The notes beneath the pieces are model-generated. The model ran no database searches, was not told the DNA's origin, and saw only the letters and a list, made by a program, of their open reading frames with translations. Of a stretch of DNA of 64,000 bases, positions 55,786-64,000 are shown piece after piece. Location of the stretch: assembly GCF_000499285.1 (NCBI RefSeq), contig NZ_AWUN01000005.1:113091-177090 (forward strand). Direction: 5' to 3'. This DNA comes from Bifidobacterium sp. 7101 (lineage in GTDB: Bacteria > Actinomycetota > Actinomycetes > Actinomycetales > Bifidobacteriaceae). Each line of letters starts with the position of its first letter. Within the stretch, counting starts at the first letter, position 1. The position numbers were made by a program, and so were the translations under genes.

Positions 55786-56340
55786 TCAGACCTCGAGGAT
55801 CTCCTTCTCCTTGGCATCCAGGAGCTGGTCGATCATGTCGTTCTTCTGCTTGGTGACGGTCTCCAGCTCCTTCTGCAGCCGGTTGCCCTCATCCTCACCC
55901 AGGTCGCCATCCTTGACCTTGGCCTCCAGCTCCTCCTTGACCTTGCGCCGGATGTTGCGGACAGCCACCTTGCCCTCCTCGGCCTTGTTCTTGGCCAGCT
56001 TGACGTAGTCCCGGCGACGCTCCTCGGTCAGCTCGGGCATGGTGACCCTGATGACGTTGCCGTCACGGCTGGGGTTGACGCCCAGGTCCGAGTCGCGGAT
56101 GGCCTTCTCGACTGCACCTGCCTGGGAGGGGTCGAAGGGGGTGACAGCCAGGGTGCGAGGCTCCGGGACGCCGATGGACGCCAGCGACTTGATGGGCGTG
56201 GGAGTGCCGTAGTACTCAACCATGATGTCGTTGAGGAAGGAGGGGTTGGCTCGCCCGGTCCTGATCCCCGAGAAGTTCTCCTTGGTTGCCTCGATGCTCT
56301 TGTCCATCTGCCTTCCGGCCTGGTCCACCACTGTGGTCAT
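55786..56340 (-). CDS. frr: Ribosome recycling factor
   Basis: A 184-residue RRF: TKENFSGIRTGRANPSFLND is the conserved hinge and head region, and ELTEERRRDYVKLAKNKAEE the coiled-coil arm. It splits the terminated ribosome with EF-G. Two adjacent ATGs exist; AAGGAG is six bases before the second (56340), three before the first, so I chose the second. Confidence 0.93.
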   Translation of the reverse strand: MTTVVDQAGRQMDKSIEATKENFSGIRTGRANPSFLNDIMVEYYGTPTPIKSLASIGVPEPRTLAVTPFDPSQAGAVEKAIRDSDLGVNPSRDGNVIRVTMPELTEERRRDYVKLAKNKAEEGKVAVRNIRRKVKEELEAKVKDGDLGEDEGNRLQKELETVTKQKNDMIDQLLDAKEKEILEV

Positions 56341-56454
56341 CATCTGCTCCTTGCTGTATGGACCATCCGCCTGTGCGCGCGAGGTCCGTCATTCTTATAC
56401 TCTACGGCCATGGGGCCACAGGGGCCAAGCGGCGCGGGGTGTGCCCTCAACCGG

Positions 56455-57210
56455 TCACAGGGTACGATCAGGACCGCCATGGACCAGGGTGCCCAGACGC
56501 TGGCCCTTGAGCGCTCCGGTCACGTTGCCTTCACCTTCCAGTCCGAAGACTCGGATGGGCATGTCGTTGTCACGGGCCATGGACAGGGCTGCCGCGTCCA
56601 TAACGGCCAGATTGTCCACCAGGGCCCGCTGGTAGCTCAGATTGGTGAACATGCGCGCAGAAGCCTGCTTGTGCGGATCAGCCGTATACACGCCGTCCAC
56701 ACCGTTCTTGCCCATCAGAACCTCGACGCAATGAATCTCCAAGGCCCGTTGGATGGAGACGGTATCAGTTGAGAAATAAGGCATACCGGATCCGGCGCCG
56801 AAGATGACCACGCGCCCCTTCTCCAGGTGACGTATGGCCTTGAGCGGGATGTAGGGCTCGGCCACCTGGCCCATGGTGATGGCTGTCTGCACCCTGGTGG
56901 CCTGACCATCCTGCTCCAGGAAGTCCTGCAGGGCCAGGCAGTTCATGACCGTGCCCAGCATACCCATGTAATCGCCGCGCGAGCGTTCGATTCCGGCCTG
57001 GCTGAGCTCCGCACCGCGGAAGAAGTTGCCGCCACCCACCACGATGGCCACCTGAACGCCGCTCTGCACCGCCTGGACGATCTCCTTGGCCACCCGCTTG
57101 ACCACCTGCACGTCGATACCGACTTCGCCTCCCCCGAAGGCCTCTCCGGAGAGCTTGAGCAGCACACGACGAGGCGATGCTGGGGTTTGCGCTGAATCGG
57201 ATCCGGTCAT
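56455..57210 (-). CDS. pyrH: Uridylate kinase PyrH
   Basis: A 251-residue UMP kinase: [27 protein letters not shown] and the GTP/UMP site [16 protein letters not shown]. It phosphorylates UMP to UDP. It lies between tsf and frr in the conserved rpsB-tsf-pyrH-frr order. AAAGGG precedes the ATG at 57210; an in-frame ATG at 57231 is possible but less well placed. Confidence 0.93.
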   Translation of the reverse strand: MTGSDSAQTPASPRRVLLKLSGEAFGGGEVGIDVQVVKRVAKEIVQAVQSGVQVAIVVGGGNFFRGAELSQAGIERSRGDYMGMLGTVMNCLALQDFLEQDGQATRVQTAITMGQVAEPYIPLKAIRHLEKGRVVIFGAGSGMPYFSTDTVSIQRALEIHCVEVLMGKNGVDGVYTADPHKQASARMFTNLSYQRALVDNLAVMDAAALSMARDNDMPIRVFGLEGEGNVTGALKGQRLGTLVHGGPDRTL

Positions 57211-57310
57211 AAAAGCCCTTTCTCCAAACATGATGACAGGCGGAATACGCCGCTAACCAGGGTATCGAGGCTGGACGACAACCCCCCCACCCGAGAGGCC
57301 CAGGACAAAA

Positions 57311-57343
57311 GTAGGGGAGCGACCACGAAAGCCACTCCCCTAC
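57311..57343 (-). terminator. Terminator after tsf
   Basis: GTAGGGGAG / CTCCCCTAC, a 9-bp stem, followed on the minus strand by TTTTG. It lies about 75 bases after the tsf stop, so rpsB-tsf may end here with pyrH-frr starting from a separate promoter or by read-through. Confidence 0.75.
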
Positions 57344-57417
57344 CATCAATGCCGGTCGCCTGCCCATCCTTTAGACAGGATCAGGCGAGATGACCCAAGA
57401 CATTTCCGTGCTGCTTA

Positions 57418-58269
57418 CTACTCCTCGTCGCCCTTGCCGACCTCGAGCCGGGCGAAGGCCAGGGCCTTGCCGCCAGCCTGCTTGAAGAGGTCGCCAATGG
57501 TCTTGGAGGTGTCCTTGACGTACTGCTGCTCCAGCAGGACGGTCTCCTTGAAGAAGGCGTTCAGACGCCCCTCGACGATCTTGGGAATGATCTTCTCGGG
57601 CTTGCCTTCGGCCTGGGACTTCTCGGTGGCCACGCGACGCTCGGACTCCACCACGTCGGCCGGCACATCCTCCCGGCTGAGCCACTTGGGGCTCATGGCG
57701 GAGATCTGCAGGGCCACCTCATGGGCGACCTGGGCACCGGCCTCATCAGTGGCGATCATGGCCACGATGGAGGGGGGCATCTCCACGGACTTGCGGTGGG
57801 CGTAAATCTCCACACGGGGACCTTCGACCCGGGCCACCTGGCCGACCTTGACGTGCTCGTGGAAGAGCGCGCCGGCCTCCTCAACGGTCTCCTTGACGGT
57901 GCCGGACTTGGATGGAGCGGCATCGACCTGCTCGGCGTTGGAGGCATCAGCCTTGGCCACGTCGTCGATGACCTCCTGGCCGAACTCGATGAACTGAGGG
58001 GTCTTGGCCACGAAGTCGGTCTCGGAGTTGAGCTCGACGGCGTAGCCGATCTGGCCCTGTCCACCCTCGACGACGGTGGAGGCGATCAGGCCCTCCTGAG
58101 CCTTGCGGCCCTCACGGGCGCCTGCGGCCTGGATGCCGGTGGCGCGGATGATCTCCTTGGCGCGAGCCATGTCGCCCTCGGCCTCGGTCAGGGCCTTCTT
58201 GACGTCCATCATGCCGGCGCCGGTCTGATCACGTAGCTCCTTGATCAGTGCAGCGGTGATTTTTGCCAT
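57418..58269 (-). CDS. tsf: Elongation factor Ts
   Basis: A 283-residue EF-Ts: the UBA-like N-terminus ITAALIKELRDQTGAGMMDV, then the core with GYAVELNSETDFVAKT, and EQQYVKDTSKTIGDLF at the C-terminus. It reloads EF-Tu with GTP. It follows rpsB by 27 bases. Confidence 0.95.
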   Translation of the reverse strand: MAKITAALIKELRDQTGAGMMDVKKALTEAEGDMARAKEIIRATGIQAAGAREGRKAQEGLIASTVVEGGQGQIGYAVELNSETDFVAKTPQFIEFGQEVIDDVAKADASNAEQVDAAPSKSGTVKETVEEAGALFHEHVKVGQVARVEGPRVEIYAHRKSVEMPPSIVAMIATDEAGAQVAHEVALQISAMSPKWLSREDVPADVVESERRVATEKSQAEGKPEKIIPKIVEGRLNAFFKETVLLEQQYVKDTSKTIGDLFKQAGGKALAFARLEVGKGDEE

Positions 58270-58296
58270 GAAACTCTCCTATCTAGACGTCAGATT

Positions 58297-59160
58297 TCAG
58301 GCGGCCTGATCGGCAGCGGGGGTCTCCTGCTGCTGCTCTTGCGCAGGCTGCTCGGCCTGGGCAGTCTCCTGCGCCTGCTCCTGCGGCTGTCCGTCCTTGT
58401 TCTCCAGCAGGTTCTTCTCCCACTCGGCCATGGGCTGGTCGGAGGCCTCCTCGGTCTTGGCGGCCTTGCCGGAGCGCTCCAGCAGACCGTCGGCCACGGC
58501 ATCGGCCATGAGCCGGGTCAGCAGCTCGACGCCGCGAATGGCATCGTCGTTGGCGGGAATGGGGTAGGTGACGAGCTCAGGATCCGTGTTGGTGTCCACC
58601 AGGGCCACGACCGGGATGCCCAGCTTGTTGGCCTCGGAGACCGCCAGGGCCTCCTTGTTGATGTCGACCACGAACAGGGCCGAAGGGGTACGGCTCATGT
58701 TGCGGATGCCGCCCAGCTGACGCTCCAGCTTGTCCTTCTCGCGCCGCAGGAGCAGCAGCTCCTTCTTGGTCAGCCCCGAGCCATGCACGTCGTCGAAGTC
58801 CATCTCCTCCAGCTCCTTCAAGCGGCCGACCCGCTTGGTCACAGTCTGGAAGTTGGTCAGCATGCCGCCCAGCCAGCGCTCGGAGACGTAGGGCATGTTC
58901 ACCCGGGTGGCCTGTGCCTTGATGGCCTCCTGGGCCTGCTTCTTGGTCCCCACGAAGAGCACGGTGCCGTTGTGGGCCACGGTCTGCTTGATGAAGTCAT
59001 AGGCCTGGTCGATCAGACCGAGCGACTTGAAGAGGTTGATGATGTGGATGCCGTTGCGCTCCATCAGGATGTACTGCTTCATCTTGGGGTTCCAACGACG
59101 GGTCTGATGTCCGAAGTGGACGCCGGCCTTCAGCATTTCGCTCATGGTGATCTGTGCCAT
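58297..59160 (-). CDS. rpsB: 30S ribosomal protein S2
   Basis: A 287-residue S2: [32 protein letters not shown] and [12 protein letters not shown]. The last 60 or so residues are a Gln/Ala/Glu/Pro-rich tail typical of bifidobacterial S2, absent from E. coli S2. ATG at 59160 (MAQITMSE) is the family start; an ATG five codons upstream is in frame. Confidence 0.95.
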   Translation of the reverse strand: MAQITMSEMLKAGVHFGHQTRRWNPKMKQYILMERNGIHIINLFKSLGLIDQAYDFIKQTVAHNGTVLFVGTKKQAQEAIKAQATRVNMPYVSERWLGGMLTNFQTVTKRVGRLKELEEMDFDDVHGSGLTKKELLLLRREKDKLERQLGGIRNMSRTPSALFVVDINKEALAVSEANKLGIPVVALVDTNTDPELVTYPIPANDDAIRGVELLTRLMADAVADGLLERSGKAAKTEEASDQPMAEWEKNLLENKDGQPQEQAQETAQAEQPAQEQQQETPAADQAA

Positions 59161-59341
59161 GTCCGTACCTTTCATTGTCGGTTATTGCCTGGCCATGTGC
59201 ACCTGCGTGCAACTCCGAGGAGCCGACCGACACAGGACGTCGCGGACATGGCGCGAATTTGCGGCGTGTGTTCGGGAATACTCTTGGTGCGCCTGCCCAC
59301 CCGTGACAGCGGACCTACGCAATGACACGCCGAAGTACAAT

Positions 59342-59368
59342 AATACCCGAGGCCAATGACCTCGGGTA
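59342..59368 (-). terminator. Terminator after def
   Basis: Perfect 10-bp stem ATACCCGAGG / CCTCGGGTAT with a 7-base loop, followed on the minus strand by TATTGT. It lies 18 bases after the def stop. Confidence 0.75.
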
Positions 59369-59385
59369 TCGTGTTCGCCCTCTGC

Positions 59386-59868
59386 CTACCTGGCTGATCT
59401 CAACTGCTGCATGGCCTTGCGGCGGACGTCGCTCTCCAGCCGATCCACGTAGACATGGCCGTCCAGATGATCGCACTCGTGCTGGATCATCCGCCCCATG
59501 ATGCCATGGCCTTCGAGGGTCACCGTCTTGCCGTCCAAATCGATGCCGTGGGCCCGAGCGTAGTCGGCCCGCCTGGTCGGATACCAGAGGTTGGGCAGGG
59601 ACAGGCATCCCTCTTCGCCATACTGCTCGCCGGAGGTCTTGTCGATGACCGGATTGATGATGTAGCCTACCTTGCCGCCGATGTTATACGAGAAGACGCG
59701 CAGGCCCACGCCGATCTGGTTGGCCGACAGGCCTGCCCTGCCCGGGTCGTCGACAGTGTCCACCAGGTCACGCACCAGACTGCGCACAGCCGGGGTGATG
59801 CTGGTCACAGGATCGCAAGGTGTGCGCAAAACCGGATCGGGAACCACTCTGATTGTACGAATCGCCAC
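59386..59868 (-). CDS. def: Peptide deformylase
   Basis: A 160-residue metalloprotease: motif 1 reads [13 protein letters not shown] (family consensus GxGLAAPQxG), motif 2 EEGCLSLPN and motif 3 [12 protein letters not shown]. The metal ligands (Cys and the two His) and the catalytic Glu are present. It removes the formyl group from nascent proteins. It lies between fadD and rpsB. Confidence 0.92.
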   Translation of the reverse strand: MAIRTIRVVPDPVLRTPCDPVTSITPAVRSLVRDLVDTVDDPGRAGLSANQIGVGLRVFSYNIGGKVGYIINPVIDKTSGEQYGEEGCLSLPNLWYPTRRADYARAHGIDLDGKTVTLEGHGIMGRMIQHECDHLDGHVYVDRLESDVRRKAMQQLRSAR

Positions 59869-59871
59869 TGC

Positions 59872-61863
59872 CTACTCCTCGTCGTTCCGACCGTCGCTGC
59901 CGTCGCGGCCGTCCTTCTCGTCCTCTGGGGCTGCTTCCCCCTCCGGACGGCCATCACGCTTGCGTCCGGTCATGCTGGCCAGGGAATCGCTCATGGTGGT
60001 CCGTGCCCTGCTGACGATGTCGTTCTCCTTGGCGGCGGGCTTGGCCGGCGTCCTGGGCGCGTAGAGGACCTTGTCCACAAGTTCGGCGTACTGGCGGAGC
60101 ACCTCGGGGCGCACCACCTTCAGGCTGGGGGTCAGGGTGCCGTCCTCCTGGCTGAAGTCCTTGTCCAGCACCAGGAACTTGCGCACCGACTCGGCCCGCG
60201 AGACGTTGCAGTTGGCCTTGTCCACATACTGCTGGATGAAGGCATGGATGGCATCGTTGTGGCTGGCCTGTTCCATGCTCATGTCAGCGTCCAGGCCCTG
60301 GGATGTCAGCCAGGACTTCAGCATGCCGGCATCCAAGGTGACCAGGGCACCCACGAAGGGCCTGCCGTCGCCCACGACCACGGCCTGGGAGACAATCGGG
60401 CAGGTGCTGATGACATCCTCCAAAGGCGCCGGGCTGACGTTCTTACCGCCGGCGGTGATGATGACATCCTTCTTACGGCCCGTGATGAAGACGAAGCCCT
60501 GGTCGTCGATCTGGGCCAGATCGCCGGTGTGCAGCCAGCCGTCCTTGTCGAGCACAGTGGAATCCAGCTCGGGCTGGTGGTAGTAGCCCATGAAGACGCT
60601 GGGGCCCTTGACCAGAAGCTCGTCGTCGTCGCTCAGCCTGACCGTGATGCCCGAGCCTGGACGGCCGACCGACCCCACCTCATTGGCATCCTCGAAGTTG
60701 ACGATACAGGGGGCCGCCGTCTCGGTCATCCCGTAGCCCTGGATGAAGGTGATTCCGTCGATTCCGTTGAAGAAGTGGGCCAGGTCGGCGTTCATGGGCG
60801 CCCCGCCGCAGGCCAGGTAGCTCAGGTTGGAGCCCAGGGCGGACTCGATCGTGTTGCCGACGGTCTTGGTATAGAAGGCGTGGGCCAGGCGGGTCAGCGG
60901 CGAGTGGCCGCGCCCTTCCTGCTCGTCCTTGGACCACTTGATGAAGTGCCTGGTGGCCTTGGCGAAGACCTTGCCGGCCAGACCTGTGCCGGCCTTCTGC
61001 GAGGCGGCGTTGTAGACCTTCTCGAAGACACGCGGCACACCCAACAGATAGGTGGGCCGGAAGGTGCGCAGGTCGGTCAGCAGGTGCTTGGCGTTGGAGA
61101 CGTATCCGACCACGCCCTGGGCGCCGATGGCCACGTACTGGATGTAACGGGCGAAGCAGTGTGCCAGGGGCAGGAAAAGCATCAGACGGGAGGGGGCTGC
61201 CAGCATGTGGTAGAGCACGTCCCAGCCCACGAAGACGATGTGGACGAAGTTCCGGTTGGAGAGCATGGCGCCCTTGGGCTCACCGGTTGAGCCCGAGGTG
61301 TAGACGATGGTGGCCAGATCGTCGGCCTTGACCTGGGCGATGGCCTGGTCCAGGCGCTCGTCGTCGATCCCTTGGCCGAATTCACTGACTGCATTCAGGC
61401 CACCGGCTTCGAAGTTGAAGACATACTTGAGTTTTGGCGAGGACCCACGAACCTGCTCCAGAATCTGCGCATGCTCCGAGTCGCCGGCAAAGGCCAGAAC
61501 GCAGTCCACGTCCTGAACGATCTTATGGGCCTGGCTGGGCGAGTCGGTCTCGTAGATGGGCACCGAAACCGCTCCGATGGCGGCGCAGGCGAAGTCCGTA
61601 ACCCCCCAGTCATAACTGGTGGAGGCGTAGATGACCACGGTACTGCCCTTTTCCACGCCCAGGGCCATCATGCCCTTGGCCACGGCGCGAACCCGTGCAG
61701 ACATCTGCCCGGCTTTGACATCGTGCCAGTTTCTGGTCATGGGATCCTGCCACTGGGCAACCAGCTCCTCAGGGTCGCGGGCGGTGCGTTTTGCCAGGAG
61801 TGAATAGATGGTGTCCTTGTCCGTCGTCGGGTGTTGAAGCTCGACCGTATATTCACGCAACAT
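59872..61863 (-). CDS. fadD: Long-chain fatty acid-CoA ligase
   Basis: A 663-residue adenylate-forming enzyme: P-loop-like IVYTSGSTGEPKGAMLSN, GYGMTETAA, the A8-region TGDLAQIDDQGFVFITGRKK and the late lysine in DGTLTPSLKVVRPEVLRQY. A C-terminal low-complexity tail of about 40 residues (DGRDGSDGRN) follows. It activates fatty acids as acyl-CoA via acyl-AMP. The start at 61863 (MLREYTVE) is chosen by family likeness; ATGs at 61872 and 61875 are also possible. A longer frame would overlap the next gene. Confidence 0.88.
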   Translation of the reverse strand: MLREYTVELQHPTTDKDTIYSLLAKRTARDPEELVAQWQDPMTRNWHDVKAGQMSARVRAVAKGMMALGVEKGSTVVIYASTSYDWGVTDFACAAIGAVSVPIYETDSPSQAHKIVQDVDCVLAFAGDSEHAQILEQVRGSSPKLKYVFNFEAGGLNAVSEFGQGIDDERLDQAIAQVKADDLATIVYTSGSTGEPKGAMLSNRNFVHIVFVGWDVLYHMLAAPSRLMLFLPLAHCFARYIQYVAIGAQGVVGYVSNAKHLLTDLRTFRPTYLLGVPRVFEKVYNAASQKAGTGLAGKVFAKATRHFIKWSKDEQEGRGHSPLTRLAHAFYTKTVGNTIESALGSNLSYLACGGAPMNADLAHFFNGIDGITFIQGYGMTETAAPCIVNFEDANEVGSVGRPGSGITVRLSDDDELLVKGPSVFMGYYHQPELDSTVLDKDGWLHTGDLAQIDDQGFVFITGRKKDVIITAGGKNVSPAPLEDVISTCPIVSQAVVVGDGRPFVGALVTLDAGMLKSWLTSQGLDADMSMEQASHNDAIHAFIQQYVDKANCNVSRAESVRKFLVLDKDFSQEDGTLTPSLKVVRPEVLRQYAELVDKVLYAPRTPAKPAAKENDIVSRARTTMSDSLASMTGRKRDGRPEGEAAPEDEKDGRDGSDGRNDEE

Positions 61864-61901
61864 ACCCACCATCATATGGGTCAACCCGCCAAAGCCGCCG
61901 C

Positions 61902-62456
61902 CTAGCCCATGTCGAAGCGCACACATAGCCAGCGCGAGCCGCTTCTGGCGACTATCAGGTTGGTCAGCACCGTGCGCTCGCCGACCAGGAATCCGATGGT
62001 GGTTTCGTACCGGTCGCGGTCAACGCGGTAGAGCTCGACCAGTTTAGGAATGAGTGGCAGGTAGGCCAGGCCGACATGATCCGACGTGGGGACCATGCCC
62101 AAATGCCGATCACGCATCAGCTGGGCCAGCATAGCCAGCCGTTCCATGCAGACGTGGTTGAGCACACGATCCAGGCTCTTCATCGGCAGACGGCCCCGCA
62201 ACACATCGAAGACCTTGGATGCCAGTGCACACAGGTTGACGAGAATGCGCTTCAGATCCGCCGTAAGACCCTCATGCCCGGCAGCATCTGTCGGCCGCAC
62301 GAAGTTGACGGTTCGCACTGTCAGATTGATGTCACCAAGTCCCAGCGGCACCTGAGCACAGGTAGACGGCCACCAGCAGCCAAACTCCTGTCCCAGCGAA
62401 TCCTCAATTGCCTGATCCCCATCCCAGGTCGGCGCCAGATCCATATACTCCGTCAT
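61902..62456 (-). CDS. Conserved-looking 184-residue protein of unknown function
   Basis: A 184-residue protein; no family recognised. It is moderately GC-rich like the core genes. It begins MTEYMDLAPTWDGDQAIEDS and has a hydrophobic helical middle (LVNLCALASKVFDVLRG). It precedes fadD in the same direction with 38 bases between them. It has no signal peptide and no clear TM helix. Confidence 0.6.
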   Translation of the reverse strand: MTEYMDLAPTWDGDQAIEDSLGQEFGCWWPSTCAQVPLGLGDINLTVRTVNFVRPTDAAGHEGLTADLKRILVNLCALASKVFDVLRGRLPMKSLDRVLNHVCMERLAMLAQLMRDRHLGMVPTSDHVGLAYLPLIPKLVELYRVDRDRYETTIGFLVGERTVLTNLIVARSGSRWLCVRFDMG

Positions 62457-62573
62457 ACTTTTCTCCTCGCACTTCTATGTGCTTGTTCCCCCTCTCATGC
62501 CGGCGGGGTGCACTGGGCGACCGACGCAACGACAGCGATTACGTCCAGAGTATGAATGCGCTCAGGCATTGTA

Positions 62574-62612
62574 AAGGCCGGTTCAGGAATGTGGTCAACC
62601 TGAACCGGCCTT
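62574..62612 (-). terminator. Terminator after guaB3
   Basis: Perfect 14-bp stem AAGGCCGGTTCAGG / CCTGAACCGGCCTT with an 11-base loop, then TTACA on the minus strand. It lies 44 bases after the guaB3 stop. Confidence 0.85.
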
Positions 62613-62655
62613 GATACGGATTGTGGATAAATAGGCTTTGAATGCCCTGTCCTGC

Positions 62656-63780
62656 TTAGCAGCGGGAAGCCGGAGTCACTGCTACACGGCACTTCTGGAA
62701 GTTCTTGACATCCACGTAACCGGTGGAGGCCATGGCCCGGCGCAGTGCTCCGATCAGGTTCAGGCTGCCATCGGTACGATCGCTGGGTCCGAAGAGTATG
62801 CGCTCCAGGCTCCCCACCTGGCCGACCTGGACCCTGCGACCCCTAGGCAGATCAGGATGATGGGCCTCGGCCCCCCAGTGCATGCCCTGGCCGGGAGCCT
62901 CCGTAGCCTTGGCCAGTGGCGTGCCCAGCATGACCGCGTCGGCCCCCATGGCCAAGGCCTTGACGAAGGACCCCGAGGTGCCGGTCTCCCCGTCGGCTAT
63001 GACCTGAACATAGCGGCCACCGGACTCGTCCAGGTAGTCGCGACGCGCTTCGGCCACATCCGAGATGGCCGTGGCCATAGGTGCCTGAATTCCAATGGTG
63101 GCAGAGTCAGTTGAGGAGGCTCCCCCGCCGAACCCGACCAGCACCCCGGCGGCACCCGTGCGCATCAAATGCAGGGCGGCCTGGTAGGTGGCGGCCCCGC
63201 CGACGATGACCGGAACATCCAGGTCGTAGATGAACTTCTTCAAATCCAAGGGCTCATGGCTGGTGGAGACATGCTCGGCCGAGACCGCCGTGCCGCGGAT
63301 CACGAAGAGATCCACGCCTGCGTCGACCACTGTGGTGTAGAACTCCTGGGTGCGCTGGGGCGACAGGGCACCGGCCACCGTGACCCCGGCCTTGCGAATC
63401 TCCTGCAGACGGCGGGTGATCAGCTCCGCCTTGACCGGCTCCCGGTAGGCTTCCTGAATGACCCCGGTCGCCTGCTCCGGCGAAGCATGGGCTATACGGT
63501 CCAGCTGTGGACGCGGATCCTCGTATCGGGTCCACAGTCCCTCCAGGTCCAGCACACCCAGTCCGCCCATCCGTCCCAGGGCTATGGCCGTCTCCGGGCT
63601 GGTGACCGAATCCATGGGCGCTGCCAGCAGGGGCAGGTCGAACTCGTAGGCATCCACCTGCCAGGCCGTGGAAACATCCTGGGGATCCCTGGTCCTTCGT
63701 GATGGGAGTATGGAGACATCATCGAGCGTGTAGGCCATCGTGGCCTTCTTGCCGAGACCGATTTCGATTTCCTGTGTCAT
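62656..63780 (-). CDS. guaB3: GuaB3-type IMP dehydrogenase-related protein
   Basis: A 374-residue TIM-barrel protein of the IMPDH/GMP reductase family without CBS domains. It shows LDDVSILPSRRTRDPQDVST, PLLAAPMDSVTSPETAIALG, the nucleotide-binding region GVLVGFGGGASSTDSATIG and VIADGETGTSGSFVKALAMG. The usual IMPDH catalytic Cys loop (GPGSICTT) is replaced by GGGASSTD, with no cysteine. GuaB3 is conserved in actinobacteria (Rv3410c type); its own reaction is less clear than that of IMPDH. Confidence 0.87.
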   Translation of the reverse strand: MTQEIEIGLGKKATMAYTLDDVSILPSRRTRDPQDVSTAWQVDAYEFDLPLLAAPMDSVTSPETAIALGRMGGLGVLDLEGLWTRYEDPRPQLDRIAHASPEQATGVIQEAYREPVKAELITRRLQEIRKAGVTVAGALSPQRTQEFYTTVVDAGVDLFVIRGTAVSAEHVSTSHEPLDLKKFIYDLDVPVIVGGAATYQAALHLMRTGAAGVLVGFGGGASSTDSATIGIQAPMATAISDVAEARRDYLDESGGRYVQVIADGETGTSGSFVKALAMGADAVMLGTPLAKATEAPGQGMHWGAEAHHPDLPRGRRVQVGQVGSLERILFGPSDRTDGSLNLIGALRRAMASTGYVDVKNFQKCRVAVTPASRC

Positions 63781-63943
63781 GTCTGCCAGCCTAGCGCCTC
63801 ATGATGACGCTCCAGCGTGCTACGAACGGGTTACGAGCAGGGGAACAGAGAGTAACAAACTTGGGATAGAACTGTTCGCGAGCGCAACTGCGGCACCGGG
63901 AGCAGGATACGGCCCCCGACCCGCCCACTGTTAGGAGGCCGCC

Positions 63944-64000
63944 ATGGAGAAGATCGCCGTGAAGGGACGCATCGTCGAGCTCGACGGTGACGAGATGACC
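63944..64000 (+). CDS. icd: Isocitrate dehydrogenase (NADP), N-terminus only
   Basis: The last 57 bases of the window encode 19 residues, MEKIAVKGRIVELDGDEMT, the typical start of eukaryote-type NADP isocitrate dehydrogenase (ELDGDEMTR). AGGAGG lies six bases upstream of the ATG. The gene runs off the window. It would supply 2-oxoglutarate in a bacterium with an incomplete citric acid cycle. Confidence 0.88.
   Translation, partial: MEKIAVKGRIVELDGDEMT

Noticed and set aside
58339..59325. A Leu/Gly/His-rich 328-codon plus-strand frame opposite rpsB
   Set aside because: Composition is the complement of the S2 gene; not a protein family.
59455..61290. A 611-codon plus-strand open frame opposite fadD and def
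   Set aside because: It is antisense to two well-recognised genes and mirrors their codon structure; no domain is visible. High GC makes such long shadow frames common.

Overview
The window looks like a chromosomal segment of a high-GC Gram-positive bacterium of the Bifidobacterium group. The basis is family-level recognition, not a database search: a Der GTPase, a eukaryote-type UTP-glucose-1-phosphate uridylyltransferase, one polypeptide combining the two halves of PafBC, RbpA next to a HelY-type helicase, a GarA-like FHA protein next to a MerR regulator, a TrpC-TrpB fusion, GuaB3 and a eukaryote-type isocitrate dehydrogenase start. Core genes are GC-rich; the centre of the window is strikingly AT-rich.

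Layout. (1) 1-9220: the Der tail, an AT-rich GNAT gene, an SdpI/SdpR-like pair, a HAD phosphatase, an HhH-GPD DNA glycosylase, a zinc alcohol dehydrogenase, a MacB/FtsX-type ABC exporter and a DfsB/ClbS-like protein. (2) 9421-13690: a compact operon of an ECF sigma factor, three multi-pass membrane proteins, an ABC ATPase and a lipoprotein. (3) 13820-20452: a response-regulator scrap, a VOC protein with a TipA-like MerR regulator, a broken BcrA-type ABC transporter, and a GT39 plus GT2 glycosyltransferase pair whose GT2 member is frameshifted. (4) 20453-34196: a degenerate accessory region. It contains an intact TrmB regulator with twin palindromic operators facing a shattered MFS gene, an intact orphan 289-residue membrane-anchored protein, an Abi_2-family abortive-infection pseudogene, an ABC-F pseudogene, and a decayed 3.5-kb integrative element at tRNA-Pro(GGG). 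That element shows both attachment sites, an excisionase-like gene and a frameshifted tyrosine integrase. Its cargo is an intact secreted protein plus a small membrane protein. A decayed relative of the small membrane protein lies at 24.5 kb. (5) 34452-42128: UGPase, PafBC fusion, a one-TM protein, HelY, RbpA and a phosphatase, closed by a strong terminator. (6) 42323-62456: a long run on the minus strand. Read in its own direction it is a 184-residue unknown, fadD, def, then rpsB-tsf-pyrH-frr-cdsA-rlmN-hisF-hisI-trpCB-trpA-lgt-rpe-hisE-hisG-pgsA-DUF881-sbp-DUF881-garA-merR. (7) guaB3 (minus) and the start of icd (plus).

How the parts work together: the core blocks cover translation and its recycling, membrane lipid synthesis, lipoprotein maturation, histidine and tryptophan synthesis, cell-envelope or division genes and central metabolism. 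The accessory block carries export systems, sugar transfer to the envelope, and remnants of defence and mobile DNA. The most interesting unexplained unit is the secreted 4-cysteine protein with its 2-TM partner inside the tRNA-Pro element. The ECF-sigma/ABC operon is second.
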